Below are positions 56,969 through 64,000 of a DNA stretch of 64,000 bases, piece by piece. The notes beneath the pieces are model-generated. The model saw only the letters and a program-made list of their open reading frames with translations. It did no database searches and had not been told where the DNA came from. Both the position numbers and the translations under genes were made by a program. The stretch's first letter is position 1, and the number at the start of each line of letters is the position of its first letter. This stretch comes from Corynebacterium suicordis DSM 45110 (GTDB lineage: Bacteria; Actinomycetota; Actinomycetes; Mycobacteriales; Mycobacteriaceae), in NCBI RefSeq assembly GCF_015351405.1, contig NZ_JADKMY010000003.1, forward strand, positions 62,001 through 126,000. Reading direction: 5' to 3'.

Positions 56969-58807
56969 TTAAGCGCGGCGTCGATTCACAAAGACGTAGC
57001 CACCCATCGCCATGGCCTGCACCAATACCACCGCGCCCAGAATCATGAGCCAGTCATTGGTGCTGGTCAGTGGGCCGGATTTCGCTGCAGCCACGGGAGC
57101 TGCGGCACCGGTGGAGCTTTCCTGAGCGGCCAGATCGACCTTGATATCTGCCCGATCCCAACCGATCAGCTCGCCCGCACTGTCCTGCACGGCGATCTTG
57201 TACAAGCCGCTCTTCATGCCCACCAGGTCTGCGTAGACCTTGCCTTCTGCGTCTGTCTGCGCCCATCCCAAACCGATGGTTTCCTCGGGAGCATAGACGG
57301 TGAGGTAAACCCATTGGCCCTGCTGAGCGCCTTCGATGGCCACGTCGATCGCGGTGCCGTTCACGGTCACCTTCACGGGCCCGCGCATGTCATCTTTCAG
57401 GTCACGCATGCGCTCTACCGGAGGTTTCGGCACGTCCTGCGGCATGTCTTCGATGGGTGCGGCTTCCACGGCAGCGGCGTCCCCCACCACGGCTGGAGTG
57501 GTAGATCCGGTGGCCACTCCATCGATCACGGGAGCGCTGACCATCGCGGCACCCTCGGCAGTGACGATGTGCGGCACGTTCACAGCGCTCGCATTCTCGG
57601 GCAGGGTCAGCACTTCGCCCTGCTCTGCCACTCCGTCGGCTGGGTTTCCGTCAGCAGAATTCCCGTCAGTGGCTTCCGATCCCTTCTTGCTCTCCAGGTA
57701 TTCGGCCCACTCGCCAATGGCCGAATTCAGCTCATTGACGCTGCTCACGAACACATCGCCGAGTTCTTGATAAGGCTTGGTAGTTCCATCCGGGTTGGTC
57801 TCTCCACCCTTGATGGTGGTCCAACCCAACACCTTGCCACCCGCACCCTGGCTCACGTCTTGCACCACGAACCTTCGGGTGCCTTCGCCCAAATCCTTAC
57901 CGGCCACTGGCACAGTGAATTTCTTGTCCTTGTCCAGCTGGAAGTACTTGCCGCTCCACGGCGCGCGGGGTGAGGTGTCCGCGAGGTAGAGGGACGGGTA
58001 GACCCAATCGCCCTCCTTGCCCTTGGGCACGGTGACAACCCAGGCATTCTCTTTGATTTCGACGCCAAGCCCTCCCCCAGTAGCCGCCGTCAAATCATCA
58101 TTGGGGCTGATCGGATCCGGGTCTGCGGTGGGTGCGTACTTGCCGATGACGAAACGATCCGCCTCGTTCGATTTCGGGTCACCTGTTTGCGCACTGCCGG
58201 TGAGCGCACGGATGGTGTGCTCACCTTCCGCCACGAAAGCTGGGTTAGAGCCATTCTTTCCCGCAGTGGTTCCATCTGGCAGCGGCATCTTGTACGTGAA
58301 CGTGCCGTTGTGATCATCCGCCTTAACCTGCGCCCAGATAGTGCGGTTTTTATTCACGGAATCGTCCAGCCGGGAGATATTTCCTTCGTCGATCTTGAAG
58401 GAAACCAGCGCGCCACCAGAGATGGAGTTGCAGTATCCCTTGCCAGTGATGGTCAGGGTGTTATCGGCATTGGGATGATCTGCCGCATCGATGGTGGGCT
58501 TATCAGTGGTAGCAGCACACGTGACGGTGTCGGCGGTCTGCAGTGTGGAAGGCACCCCGTTGACCACCATGGAATCGGTGGAGATTTTTGAGTTCGGCTT
58601 CTGATCGGCAGCTACCTTGTTTTCCGAAGTGACCGAGGCAGGGCTCTCCCCAGTGGAGGTGTTGGTGATCTGCTCGGCTTGTGCCTGAGCCGTGGGCATT
58701 TCCACCGCGGTGGCGAAACCAGCGGTGGACAGGCACAGGCCCATCAGCGCGAGAGCTGCGGCACCCGACTTCAGCGGTGAGCGGGTGGTGGTTTGTGAGC
58801 GCTTCAT
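56969..58807 (-). CDS. Anchored surface protein, siderophore-operon type
   Basis: 612-aa envelope protein with no recognised function. Signal peptide to about residue 42 (ALALMGLCLSTAGFATA...AQA). N-terminal Ig-like module (about 95-215: LTITGKGYC, LVSFKIDEGNISR, EGEHTIRALTG) as in its two neighbours. Next come two copies of a second module: DWVYPSLYLAD...VVQDVSQGAGGKVLGW (about 245-350) and QWVYLTVYAPE...AVQDSAGELIGW (about 490-560). C-terminal helix WLMILGAVVLVQAMAMGGYVFV with RRRA, without LPXTG. One TGGCGTCGRAA word falls at GLGVEIKENAW. It lies six bases after the binding-protein gene, so it is co-transcribed with the importer. Confidence 0.72.
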   Translation of the reverse strand: MKRSQTTTRSPLKSGAAALALMGLCLSTAGFATAVEMPTAQAQAEQITNTSTGESPASVTSENKVAADQKPNSKISTDSMVVNGVPSTLQTADTVTCAATTDKPTIDAADHPNADNTLTITGKGYCNSISGGALVSFKIDEGNISRLDDSVNKNRTIWAQVKADDHNGTFTYKMPLPDGTTAGKNGSNPAFVAEGEHTIRALTGSAQTGDPKSNEADRFVIGKYAPTADPDPISPNDDLTAATGGGLGVEIKENAWVVTVPKGKEGDWVYPSLYLADTSPRAPWSGKYFQLDKDKKFTVPVAGKDLGEGTRRFVVQDVSQGAGGKVLGWTTIKGGETNPDGTTKPYQELGDVFVSSVNELNSAIGEWAEYLESKKGSEATDGNSADGNPADGVAEQGEVLTLPENASAVNVPHIVTAEGAAMVSAPVIDGVATGSTTPAVVGDAAAVEAAPIEDMPQDVPKPPVERMRDLKDDMRGPVKVTVNGTAIDVAIEGAQQGQWVYLTVYAPEETIGLGWAQTDAEGKVYADLVGMKSGLYKIAVQDSAGELIGWDRADIKVDLAAQESSTGAAAPVAAAKSGPLTSTNDWLMILGAVVLVQAMAMGGYVFVNRRRA

Positions 58808-58813
58808 GGGGTT

Positions 58814-59839
58814 TTAGGCCTTTTCGATCAGTAGTTTGTGGATGTCATCGAGAATGCGATTCATCAGCAGCGGGCCACCCGTGGAGGTCCACGCGGAACC
58901 ATCAACGGGGTAAATGTGATCCTCTTTGTATGCTTTGAGCTCCGGGAAACCGGCCGTGGCTTCGGCTTGGGCCAATGCAGCTTCAGCGGCGGCGGTATCC
59001 GCTGTGCCACCCGCCTCTGGATTGGCCACGCTGGAACCTCCGAGGGTGCCGAAGAAGATGTAGTCGGCGTCGATATCCCGAAGGTTTTCTGCGGACACAG
59101 GCTCCGAATGACCACGCCCCTCCCGGTCCTGGTTGGCGGGCCGCTTCAGGCCGAGGTCCGTCAGTGCCACGCCGGCCGGGAGCTCCTTGAGGATCAATGC
59201 CGCGGAGTTGCCCTCCCAGCGCACGATGCTGAACGTGGAATCGGTGTATTCGCCCAGCTTGGAATGCATATCCGCGGTGCGGGCTTCGTAATCGGAAATG
59301 ACCTGCTTGCCCTTGTCCGCGAGGTTCACGGCATCAGCCACCAGCTCAAAGTTGGTGCGCCAGTTACCGCCCGCGTTGCCGGTCATCACCACGGGGGCAA
59401 TCTGCTTGAGTGAATCGATGACTGGCTGGTTGTTGTTGATCGAGGTGCCATCCACCAGGATCAGGTCCGGCTTGGCCGCTCCGATGGCTTCAAAGTTGGG
59501 CTGGGCCACGGTTCCCAGCACCTCGATGCCCTCGGCTTTGTTGCCCAGATATGAGCCAAAGGAGGATTGCCCGCGACCGGTCACCGCGCCGATTGGGGTG
59601 ATCCCGAGCGCCAGCAAGCTATCCAGCGTGGGCTCAGAGAGGGAGACCACCCGCTCCGGCTTGGCTGGGACCTGCACGTCTTGGTCATTGATGTCCTTGA
59701 CCGTGCGCGCTTCCCCCTTAACTTCCGGGCCGCTGCCACCATCCCCGCATGCGGAAAGAACTACAGCTCCGGTGGTGGCCAGAGCGGCCATGCTGCTCAG
59801 GCGGAAGAAACTTCTACGGTCAAGCTCGAAACGTGTCAC
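58814..59839 (-). CDS. Siderophore-binding lipoprotein of ABC importer
   Basis: FepB/FhuD-type periplasmic-binding protein fixed to the outer face of the membrane. Signal has both a twin-arginine look (DRRSFFRLSS) and the lipobox LSAC with Cys31, so Tat export is possible. The peripla_BP_2 fold follows (VKDINDQDVQVPAKPERVVSL, DLILVDGTS, FPELKAYKEDHIYPVDG). 341 aa. First gene of the import run after the propeller protein, from which it is separated by 281 bases that hold a tandem repeat and a hairpin. Confidence 0.92.
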   Translation of the reverse strand: MTRFELDRRSFFRLSSMAALATTGAVVLSACGDGGSGPEVKGEARTVKDINDQDVQVPAKPERVVSLSEPTLDSLLALGITPIGAVTGRGQSSFGSYLGNKAEGIEVLGTVAQPNFEAIGAAKPDLILVDGTSINNNQPVIDSLKQIAPVVMTGNAGGNWRTNFELVADAVNLADKGKQVISDYEARTADMHSKLGEYTDSTFSIVRWEGNSAALILKELPAGVALTDLGLKRPANQDREGRGHSEPVSAENLRDIDADYIFFGTLGGSSVANPEAGGTADTAAAEAALAQAEATAGFPELKAYKEDHIYPVDGSAWTSTGGPLLMNRILDDIHKLLIEKA

Positions 59840-59908
59840 GGCAAATTCTCAACATTCTTGTTAGGTGTGCGGCCTGAAATTTCCTGCGGGTTATCCATCG
59901 GGGATGCC

Positions 59909-59962
59909 CACTTGGTGTGTCCACTGGTGTGTTCACTGGGGATACTCACTGGGGATGTCCAC
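59909..59962. repeat. Degenerate 13-base tandem repeat
   Basis: CACT starts recur at 59909, 59922, 59934, 59947 and CAC at 59960 (steps 13, 12, 13, 13) in units such as CACTGGTGTGTT and CACTGGGGATACT. It lies 70-120 bases before the start of the binding-protein gene, within its presumed leader. Nothing else is seen in the 281-base gap apart from the hairpin at 60071-60106. Confidence 0.65.
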
Positions 59963-60070
59963 AAGGCCGTACTCGCCAAATCCACTGCTACCCCGATGGA
60001 AGCGAACTCCGCCTTTGCACAAAGGTGGAGGTGTGGATGGTTGACGAGCACGGGCTTGCGGGCACCCCAC

Positions 60071-60106
60071 CCCTTCCTCACCGTTCAGGTGTCGGTGAAG
60101 GAAGGG
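60071..60106 (-). terminator. Hairpin after the propeller gene
   Basis: CCCTTCC and GGAAGGG with inner CACCG and CGGTG form a 12-pair stem broken by a small bulge. It lies 15-50 bases past the stop of the propeller gene. There is no U-run, so it may limit rather than end transcription into the importer genes. Confidence 0.5.
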
Positions 60107-60120
60107 AAAGGTACTCGGTA

Positions 60121-62328
60121 CTAGAGATTCAGCAGTGCGCGCAGCTGGCTGGGCAGCACGTTGACGTCGAACAATTTGTGATCAGCAGCGAACTTCAGCG
60201 CGCCCACGGCCGCTCCCACCAAGCCGGCACCAGCGGCCAAGCCAGCGAGCATCTTGAACACGGGAGAGTTGACTGCGTCGCTGGAGCTGCCGAGCCCGTC
60301 GAGGGATCCCAGCAGGCCATCGCCCTTGTAAGAGATCTTGGTGACCTGATCCTTGGTCGAGCCATCAGCACCAGCTAGGGATGCCTTGTTCACCACGTAG
60401 ATGTTTCCGCGGTTATCCACGGCAGCGTGGTTTCCATTGCGGCCCACTTTCAGGTTGCCCACAACCTTGAAGTTCTTGGTGTTGATGATGGAGGCAGTAC
60501 CTGCACCGCGGTTCGTGGCCACCACCACGTTGTTCTTTGGTTCAAAGACCACGTTGAGTGCCCCGCCGCCCACTGGGATGTCAGCAACGACCTTGTTCTG
60601 GGTGGTGTTGAAGACCAGCACGTTGTCCACACCCTGGTTGGCGATGTAGAGGTTCTGGTTCTCGGCATCCCACGCCACGCCAGATGGGGTGACCGCGCGT
60701 TCGGCAGGCAGGGCGTAGGTAGTGACTGCGTTTCCGGAGCGGGTAGCGATCTTGTACGCCGTGGCTGCATTCCGGTTCACCGTGTAGAGATCGCCGGTGG
60801 CTTGATCCATGGTCAGGGACATCGTGTTATCCACGCCGGTAATGGTTTCTACCTTGGAACCCTTGTTGTCCGCACCCAGCTGGAAAACTTCAATTCCGGT
60901 ACCGGTTGGCTTAGAAACATAAGCTTTACCAGTGGTTTCGTCCACGACCACATCACGGGAATGTTCGGCCAAGCCCGGCTCGCCCTGCCAGATGAGGTCG
61001 AGGGTGGAAGCCCGGTAGGCAGCCACAGTGTCATTACGGGTGTTGGTGACCCAGAGGACATCGCGCGTGTTGTCCACGGCCACACCGAACGCGCCATTCA
61101 GAGATGGCTTTTCTGGAGTGTTTTCAGGGGCTGGAGCTGGGGTTACAGTCTTCTTCACCTTGAGGGTGTCTGCATCCAGCTTGTAAATGCTGGCGTTTGT
61201 AATTGGTGCGCGACCGGCAGTGCGACTAACGATCAGCGTGTTGTCCTGAGCGAAGTACGCGGACTGGTACAGACCGGAATCCAGATCCTGCCGGGTGACG
61301 GTGAAGTTGCGAATGTTGAGCTCGACTTCAGCAGGAGCAACCTTGGCGGTAGTGGTGTAGCGGACTGCCTTGCCGTCCAGCGTGTAACCCACGACGATTG
61401 CCGTGCCTACCTTGGCATCCTTGGCCACGGTGTAGTTGACGGTGGCCTCGCCCTTTTCGGACGCTTCTACCTTTTCGGCGGTCCAGTTCTTTCCTTCTTC
61501 GACGCCAACAAAATCCACAACAGCGCCCTTCGGCAGGCCCTTAACGAGTACCTTGCCTTCGGTTCCCGGAGCGCGTCCGGTACCTGCGGTGTTCGCGACC
61601 TTGGCAGAGAAGCTGGTGCTCAGCTTCACGTCCGCGGGAGGCGTGGTTGGGGTGGTGCTGGTCGGTTCAGTAGTGGCTGGCTCGGTGGTGCTCGGAGCCG
61701 TAGTGGTTGGGGTAGTCGGCTCAGTGGTGCTTGGCGCGGTCGTGGTTGGTTCACTCGGCGCGGTGGTAGTTGGAGCGGTGGTGGTCTGCTCGGTTGGAGC
61801 GGTAGTGGCGCTAGCTTCTTCGACCTTGAACCACTCCACGCGAGAAGCGGCGGGGCCTTTATCCTGCCCGGCGAGAGCCCGAATCCAGTAGTAACCAGGC
61901 TGCAAATCCGCAGGTAGACGGAGTTTCGCGGTGAAGGAAGACTCGCTTGTCCATTCCTTAGCTGAAAGTCGGATCGCTCGGCCAGAACCTGTGGCGTTTC
62001 CAGCCTGGTCTTTTTGATCCGGCCAGTTGATGTTTCCATCATTGATCAGGAAGCTAACAAATCCATCAGTTGGGCGCTTTTCGTATCCGGTGCCCTCGAG
62101 TTCCAAAAGCCCACCTGGCACTACGGAGGGTGCGACGGTTTTGAGTTCACCCTGCCCATTTGTTTCATTGGGCTTCGCCCCGGTGACAGAAACTCCGTTT
62201 TCAGGAGCAGGGATTGCGGTGGCCGCGGGAGCCGCAATGACGGCGGTCCCGGAGGTGATGACTGCTGCGGTCAGGAGCGCAGAAATGGCACGTTTGCCAG
62301 CAACGCGGCTGGCGTTGAGAGACTTCAT
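60121..62328 (-). CDS. Surface beta-propeller protein with Ig-like module
   Basis: 735-aa secreted protein. Signal peptide 1-40 (AISALLTAAVITSGTAVIAAPAATA), Ig-like module (about 60-175: PGGLLELEGTGYEK, FVSFLINDGNINW, RLPADLQPGYYWIRALAG) like its neighbours, a Pro/Thr stalk (175-235), a second beta domain (AKVANTAGTGRAPG...GTAIVVGYTLDGK), then a YncE-like propeller of about six blades (DNTRDVLWVTNTRNDTVAAY, NLYIANQGVDNVLVFNT, NNVVVATNRGAGTASIIN). C-terminal hydrophobic segment ALAAG... and a short amphipathic tail (NVLPSQLRALLNL). First gene of the leftward iron operon with tandem DtxR boxes. Role in siderophore or metal capture is inferred. Confidence 0.75.
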   Translation of the reverse strand: MKSLNASRVAGKRAISALLTAAVITSGTAVIAAPAATAIPAPENGVSVTGAKPNETNGQGELKTVAPSVVPGGLLELEGTGYEKRPTDGFVSFLINDGNINWPDQKDQAGNATGSGRAIRLSAKEWTSESSFTAKLRLPADLQPGYYWIRALAGQDKGPAASRVEWFKVEEASATTAPTEQTTTAPTTTAPSEPTTTAPSTTEPTTPTTTAPSTTEPATTEPTSTTPTTPPADVKLSTSFSAKVANTAGTGRAPGTEGKVLVKGLPKGAVVDFVGVEEGKNWTAEKVEASEKGEATVNYTVAKDAKVGTAIVVGYTLDGKAVRYTTTAKVAPAEVELNIRNFTVTRQDLDSGLYQSAYFAQDNTLIVSRTAGRAPITNASIYKLDADTLKVKKTVTPAPAPENTPEKPSLNGAFGVAVDNTRDVLWVTNTRNDTVAAYRASTLDLIWQGEPGLAEHSRDVVVDETTGKAYVSKPTGTGIEVFQLGADNKGSKVETITGVDNTMSLTMDQATGDLYTVNRNAATAYKIATRSGNAVTTYALPAERAVTPSGVAWDAENQNLYIANQGVDNVLVFNTTQNKVVADIPVGGGALNVVFEPKNNVVVATNRGAGTASIINTKNFKVVGNLKVGRNGNHAAVDNRGNIYVVNKASLAGADGSTKDQVTKISYKGDGLLGSLDGLGSSSDAVNSPVFKMLAGLAAGAGLVGAAVGALKFAADHKLFDVNVLPSQLRALLNL
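61625..61815. repeat. Pro/Thr stalk repeats
   Basis: Repeats coding for TTTAPSTTEPTT-like units in the propeller protein. The stalk holds the Ig-like module away from the propeller and is likely O-mannosylated or wall-spanning; that is inferred from composition. Confidence 0.65.
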
Positions 62329-62488
62329 GGGAGGTGTTGATCCTTGGGGAAAACGAACGCGATTCTCCTAGGAGGTGAATCGTCGCCCTGATGACGCTTC
62401 TCTCGGGGTTGAGACGCAGGAAACGGCAATGAGGTTGGTGAGCTGGTGTTTCTTTCCGTGTGTGCGGCACGGTTCAGCATCAGGAGTG

Positions 62489-62517
62489 ATCATAAAAATT
62501 GCCATTAGGTTAGTCAA
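62489..62517 (-). promoter_or_regulatory. Promoter of the leftward iron operon
   Basis: On the minus strand TTGACT (62517-62512), a spacer of exactly 17 bases, and TATGAT (62494-62489). The -35 lies inside the first DtxR-like box, the right geometry for repression by iron-loaded DtxR. The start point would be near 62482. Confidence 0.75.
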
Positions 62518-62523
62518 GCCTAA
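62505..62523 (-). promoter_or_regulatory. DtxR-like operator 1
   Basis: TTAGGTTAGTCAAGCCTAA matches TTAGGTTAGCCTAACCTAA at 16 of 19 positions (by eye) and covers the -35 of the promoter. Confidence 0.75.
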
Positions 62524-62524
62524 T

Positions 62525-62543
62525 TGATGTAAGCCTAACTTAA
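62525..62543 (-). promoter_or_regulatory. DtxR-like operator 2
   Basis: TGATGTAAGCCTAACTTAA matches the consensus at 15 of 19 positions, best in its right half. It lies one base after operator 1, so two dimers of repressor could bind side by side. Confidence 0.6.
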
Positions 62544-62636
62544 TCCTGATTTAGACCTGGCAAGAATCGCATACCCACCTGCCGAAACACGGGGATTTAG
62601 GCACACCGCCCCCTCTACCCCCTACGATGGTTGAAC

Positions 62637-62948
62637 ATGAGCGACTTTGAAACAGTGCAACCAACCGAAGTTCCCGCCGATGCCCAACTGGTGGATATCC
62701 GCGAAACCGATGAATATGCCCAGTGGCACGCCAAGGGCGCGATCAACCTGCCCCTCTCCGAGCTACAGGCTCGGTACGGCGAGCTGGATCTGAACGAAGA
62801 CATCTACCTCATCTGCCTCTCCGGTGGACGCTCCGCGCGAGCCGCGCAGTGGCTGTCCACCAACGGCATCGAGGCCATCAATGTGGCCAACGGCACCGCC
62901 GGCTGGCGCGATGCCGACCTGCCCATGGTTTACCCAGAAGACAAGTAG
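62637..62948 (+). CDS. Rhodanese-like domain protein
   Basis: Single-domain sulphurtransferase of 103 aa. The active-site loop is ICLSGGRSARAA with the catalytic Cys; the leading VDIRETDEYAQWHAKGAINLPLSEL is typical. Substrate unknown; such proteins move sulphane sulphur. ATG 62637 preferred over TTG 62631. It stands alone between the iron operon and the MarR gene. Confidence 0.85.
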   Translation: MSDFETVQPTEVPADAQLVDIRETDEYAQWHAKGAINLPLSELQARYGELDLNEDIYLICLSGGRSARAAQWLSTNGIEAINVANGTAGWRDADLPMVYPEDK

Positions 62949-62964
62949 TTCCTCGCTAAATAAT

Positions 62965-62992
62965 GGGGATTGCCTACAGTTAGACAATTCCC
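62965..62992 (+). promoter_or_regulatory. Inverted repeat before the MarR gene
   Basis: GGGGATTG (62965-62972) and CAATTCCC (62985-62992) are inverted repeats with one mismatch around 12 bases. MarR proteins usually bind such dyads in their own promoter; the binding itself is inferred. Confidence 0.45.
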
Positions 62993-63017
62993 ACTGTATG
63001 GGACTATTCTGGGTCAC

Positions 63018-63488
63018 ATGCATGAAACTCTCCCACTCCCGGCAGATCTCCTCAGTTCTCCGTCTTTCCAGCTGGAAAGACTGCGCAGACGCACCCGCGA
63101 ATTCGTGGAAACCGCGCTGCAGGAACATGGGTTTAACCTGCGGGAGTACTGGGTGCTCACGTGCTTGGTTGATGGCGACGCCGCCTCCCAAGCCACCCTC
63201 GGAGAAATCCTGGGTGTAGACCGCTCGGACATGGTCCGGCTCGTGGATTCCCTGGAAGATCGCCAATTGGCGAAGCGGGTCAAGGATCCGAAGGATCGAC
63301 GCCGCCAAATCATCTCCGTGACCAAAAAGGGCACCAAGGCCTACGCACAACTGCGCCCGCTGGTCACCACCGCGGAAGACAAAGCGCTGGATGAATCCAC
63401 CTCCAAGCAGCTCAAGCACCTGCGCAAGCTAGCCAAGTCCATCATCGCGGCGGATGCTCCCGATGCCATCGAGGGATCCAAGGACTAA
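63018..63488 (+). CDS. MarR-family transcriptional regulator
   Basis: Winged-helix dimeric regulator of 156 aa. The DNA-binding part is TLGEILGVDRSDMVRLVDSLEDRQLAKRVKDPKDRRRQIISVT, with the usual DRR wing; dimerisation helices lie at both ends. ATG 63018 (MHETLPLPADLL) fits the family start. It ends ten bases before the Pls-like synthetase gene, so it may control that gene and its own; the ligand is unknown. Confidence 0.86.
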   Translation: MHETLPLPADLLSSPSFQLERLRRRTREFVETALQEHGFNLREYWVLTCLVDGDAASQATLGEILGVDRSDMVRLVDSLEDRQLAKRVKDPKDRRRQIISVTKKGTKAYAQLRPLVTTAEDKALDESTSKQLKHLRKLAKSIIAADAPDAIEGSKD

Positions 63489-63497
63489 TCACACCCA

Positions 63498-64000
63498 TGA
63501 CCCAATCCTCAGATAACTCTGCCCAAAATAGCCCTAGCCAAAACATCCCGCCCCAGTACCTCCGCGCTGCCGAGGCCCCCGCGCCCCGCACGCTGCTCGA
63601 CGTCCTGCGCGCCACCACCGAACGCTATCCGGAAGCCCCGGCGATCGATGATGGCCACGGGATCGTCACCTATTCCGAGCTCCTCGCTGAGGTCACGGAA
63701 ACCGCCGAGACCCTGGCCGCCCAGGGCATCCGCCGGGGCGATCGCCTGGGTATCCGCATGCCCAGCGGTCAGCGCAGCCTGTATATCGCCATCCTCTCCA
63801 CCATCGCGGCCGGCGCAGCTTATGTCCCGGTAGACGCAGATGACCCCGAGGAACGCGCAGAATTAGTCTTCGGCGAGGCGGACGTGCAGGGCATCTTCAC
63901 TGCCGATGGTCTGCAATTGAGCACTCCGGCTGAGGAGCTGCGGCGTCGGGAAAACACCCTGACCGGCCCGGATCTGGACACGGACGCCTGGATCATCTTC
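63498..64000 (+). CDS. Pls/PosA-like non-ribosomal peptide synthetase, 5' part
   Basis: Start of an adenylation-domain protein cut by the window edge (167 codons seen). RTLLDVLRATTERYPEAPAI, IVTYSELLAEV, GDRLGIRMPSGQRSLYIAIL and AAGAAYVPVDADDPEERAELV are usual adenylation-domain openings; the last visible residues DAWIIF precede the ATP loop. The IPPQYLRAAEAPAPRTLLDVL beginning resembles Pls/PosA-type synthetases, which in actinobacteria continue with a carrier and several transmembrane and hexapeptide segments. Whether that tail is here cannot be seen. A plain AMP-dependent ligase such as EntE is less likely from the N-terminus. Confidence 0.72.

Larger units (their letters stand above)
62329..62636. 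other. Intergenic region and long leader of the propeller gene
   Basis: About 308 bases without a credible gene. The plus-strand half near 62637 holds only the short approach to the rhodanese gene. On the minus side there is a promoter and two DtxR boxes at 62489-62543 and then a leader of about 150 bases. In the leader, CGATTC (62360-62365) and GAATCG (62377-62382) close a hairpin over CTCCTAGGAG. Confidence 0.65.

Noticed and set aside
59862-59879. TTAGGT-N6-CCTGAA as a DtxR box before the binding-protein gene
   Set aside because: Only the outer half-sites resemble the consensus; the centre does not match, and the operon already has good boxes at 62505-62543.
58814-62328. HtaA/ChtA haem-binding (CR) domains in the surface proteins
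   Set aside because: I could not find the conserved CR pattern; the shared module is Ig-like and the importer is of siderophore type.
62201-62470. Leader peptide frame starting at 62470 before the propeller gene
   Set aside because: It overlaps the propeller start out of frame for over 100 bases, begins with GTG without a ribosome-binding site and has no leader-like codon runs.

Overview
The window is high-GC actinobacterial chromosome, most likely from Corynebacterium. Evidence for the genus level is the DtxR-type iron operators, the small-genome corynebacterial versions of the folate, ClpC and FtsH genes, surface proteins with C-terminal anchors, and a gene order that follows the known mycobacterial/corynebacterial backbone (ispF-ispD-carD / lpqE-radA / carbonic anhydrase / mutY ... 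clpC ... lysS-panD ... panC-DUF2520-DUF6779-DUF3180-folK-folB-folP-folE-ftsH-hpt-tilS-dacB / ppa). The several acyl-CoA synthetase and dehydrogenase genes would fit a lipophilic species, but the species cannot be fixed from the sequence alone. I saw no rRNA, tRNA, CRISPR array or insertion sequence.

Layout. 1-2.8 kb: leftward carD-ispD-ispF-cysS (cysS runs off the left edge). 3-9.3 kb: lipoprotein, radA, a membrane protein, carbonic anhydrase, mutY and a BrnQ-type transporter; the usual radA neighbour disA is absent. 9.4-24.5 kb is accessory: secreted lipase, PepSY membrane protein, clpC (core), an acyl-CoA synthetase, a three-gene leftward operon (SbnA-like, FAD/NAD(P)-binding protein, Y4yA/SbnH-like PLP decarboxylase) that looks like a diaminopropionate-based small-molecule pathway, and two acyl-CoA dehydrogenases. 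24.5-31.8 kb: lysS, panD, then an nsrR-hmp nitric-oxide defence pair and a broken Abi gene lying between panD and panC. 31.8-41.9 kb: the conserved leftward folate/ftsH/hpt/tilS/dacB block. 42-46.2 kb: ppa and a conserved five-gene block led by a membrane-fused spermidine synthase.

46.4-62.5 kb is an iron/siderophore locus. Rightward genes encode a Fes-type esterase, an EntA-type dehydrogenase, a stand-alone aryl carrier protein and an EntF-like C-A-T-TE synthetase whose adenylation domain reads as serine-specific. Convergent to it runs a leftward set: beta-propeller surface protein, siderophore-binding lipoprotein, two further surface proteins, two FecCD permeases and the ATPase. DtxR-like operators sit before entA and, in tandem over a good promoter, before the propeller gene, so synthesis, capture, import and hydrolysis appear to be co-regulated by iron. 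EntC, EntB-isochorismatase and EntE are not in the window. The right end holds a rhodanese, a MarR regulator and the start of a Pls/PosA-like synthetase.

The most promising unexplained items are the three anchored surface proteins sharing one Ig-like module inside the siderophore operon, the SbnA/FAD/Y4yA operon, and a short DNA word (TGGCGTCGRAA) that recurs about twelve times in unrelated genes and different reading frames.
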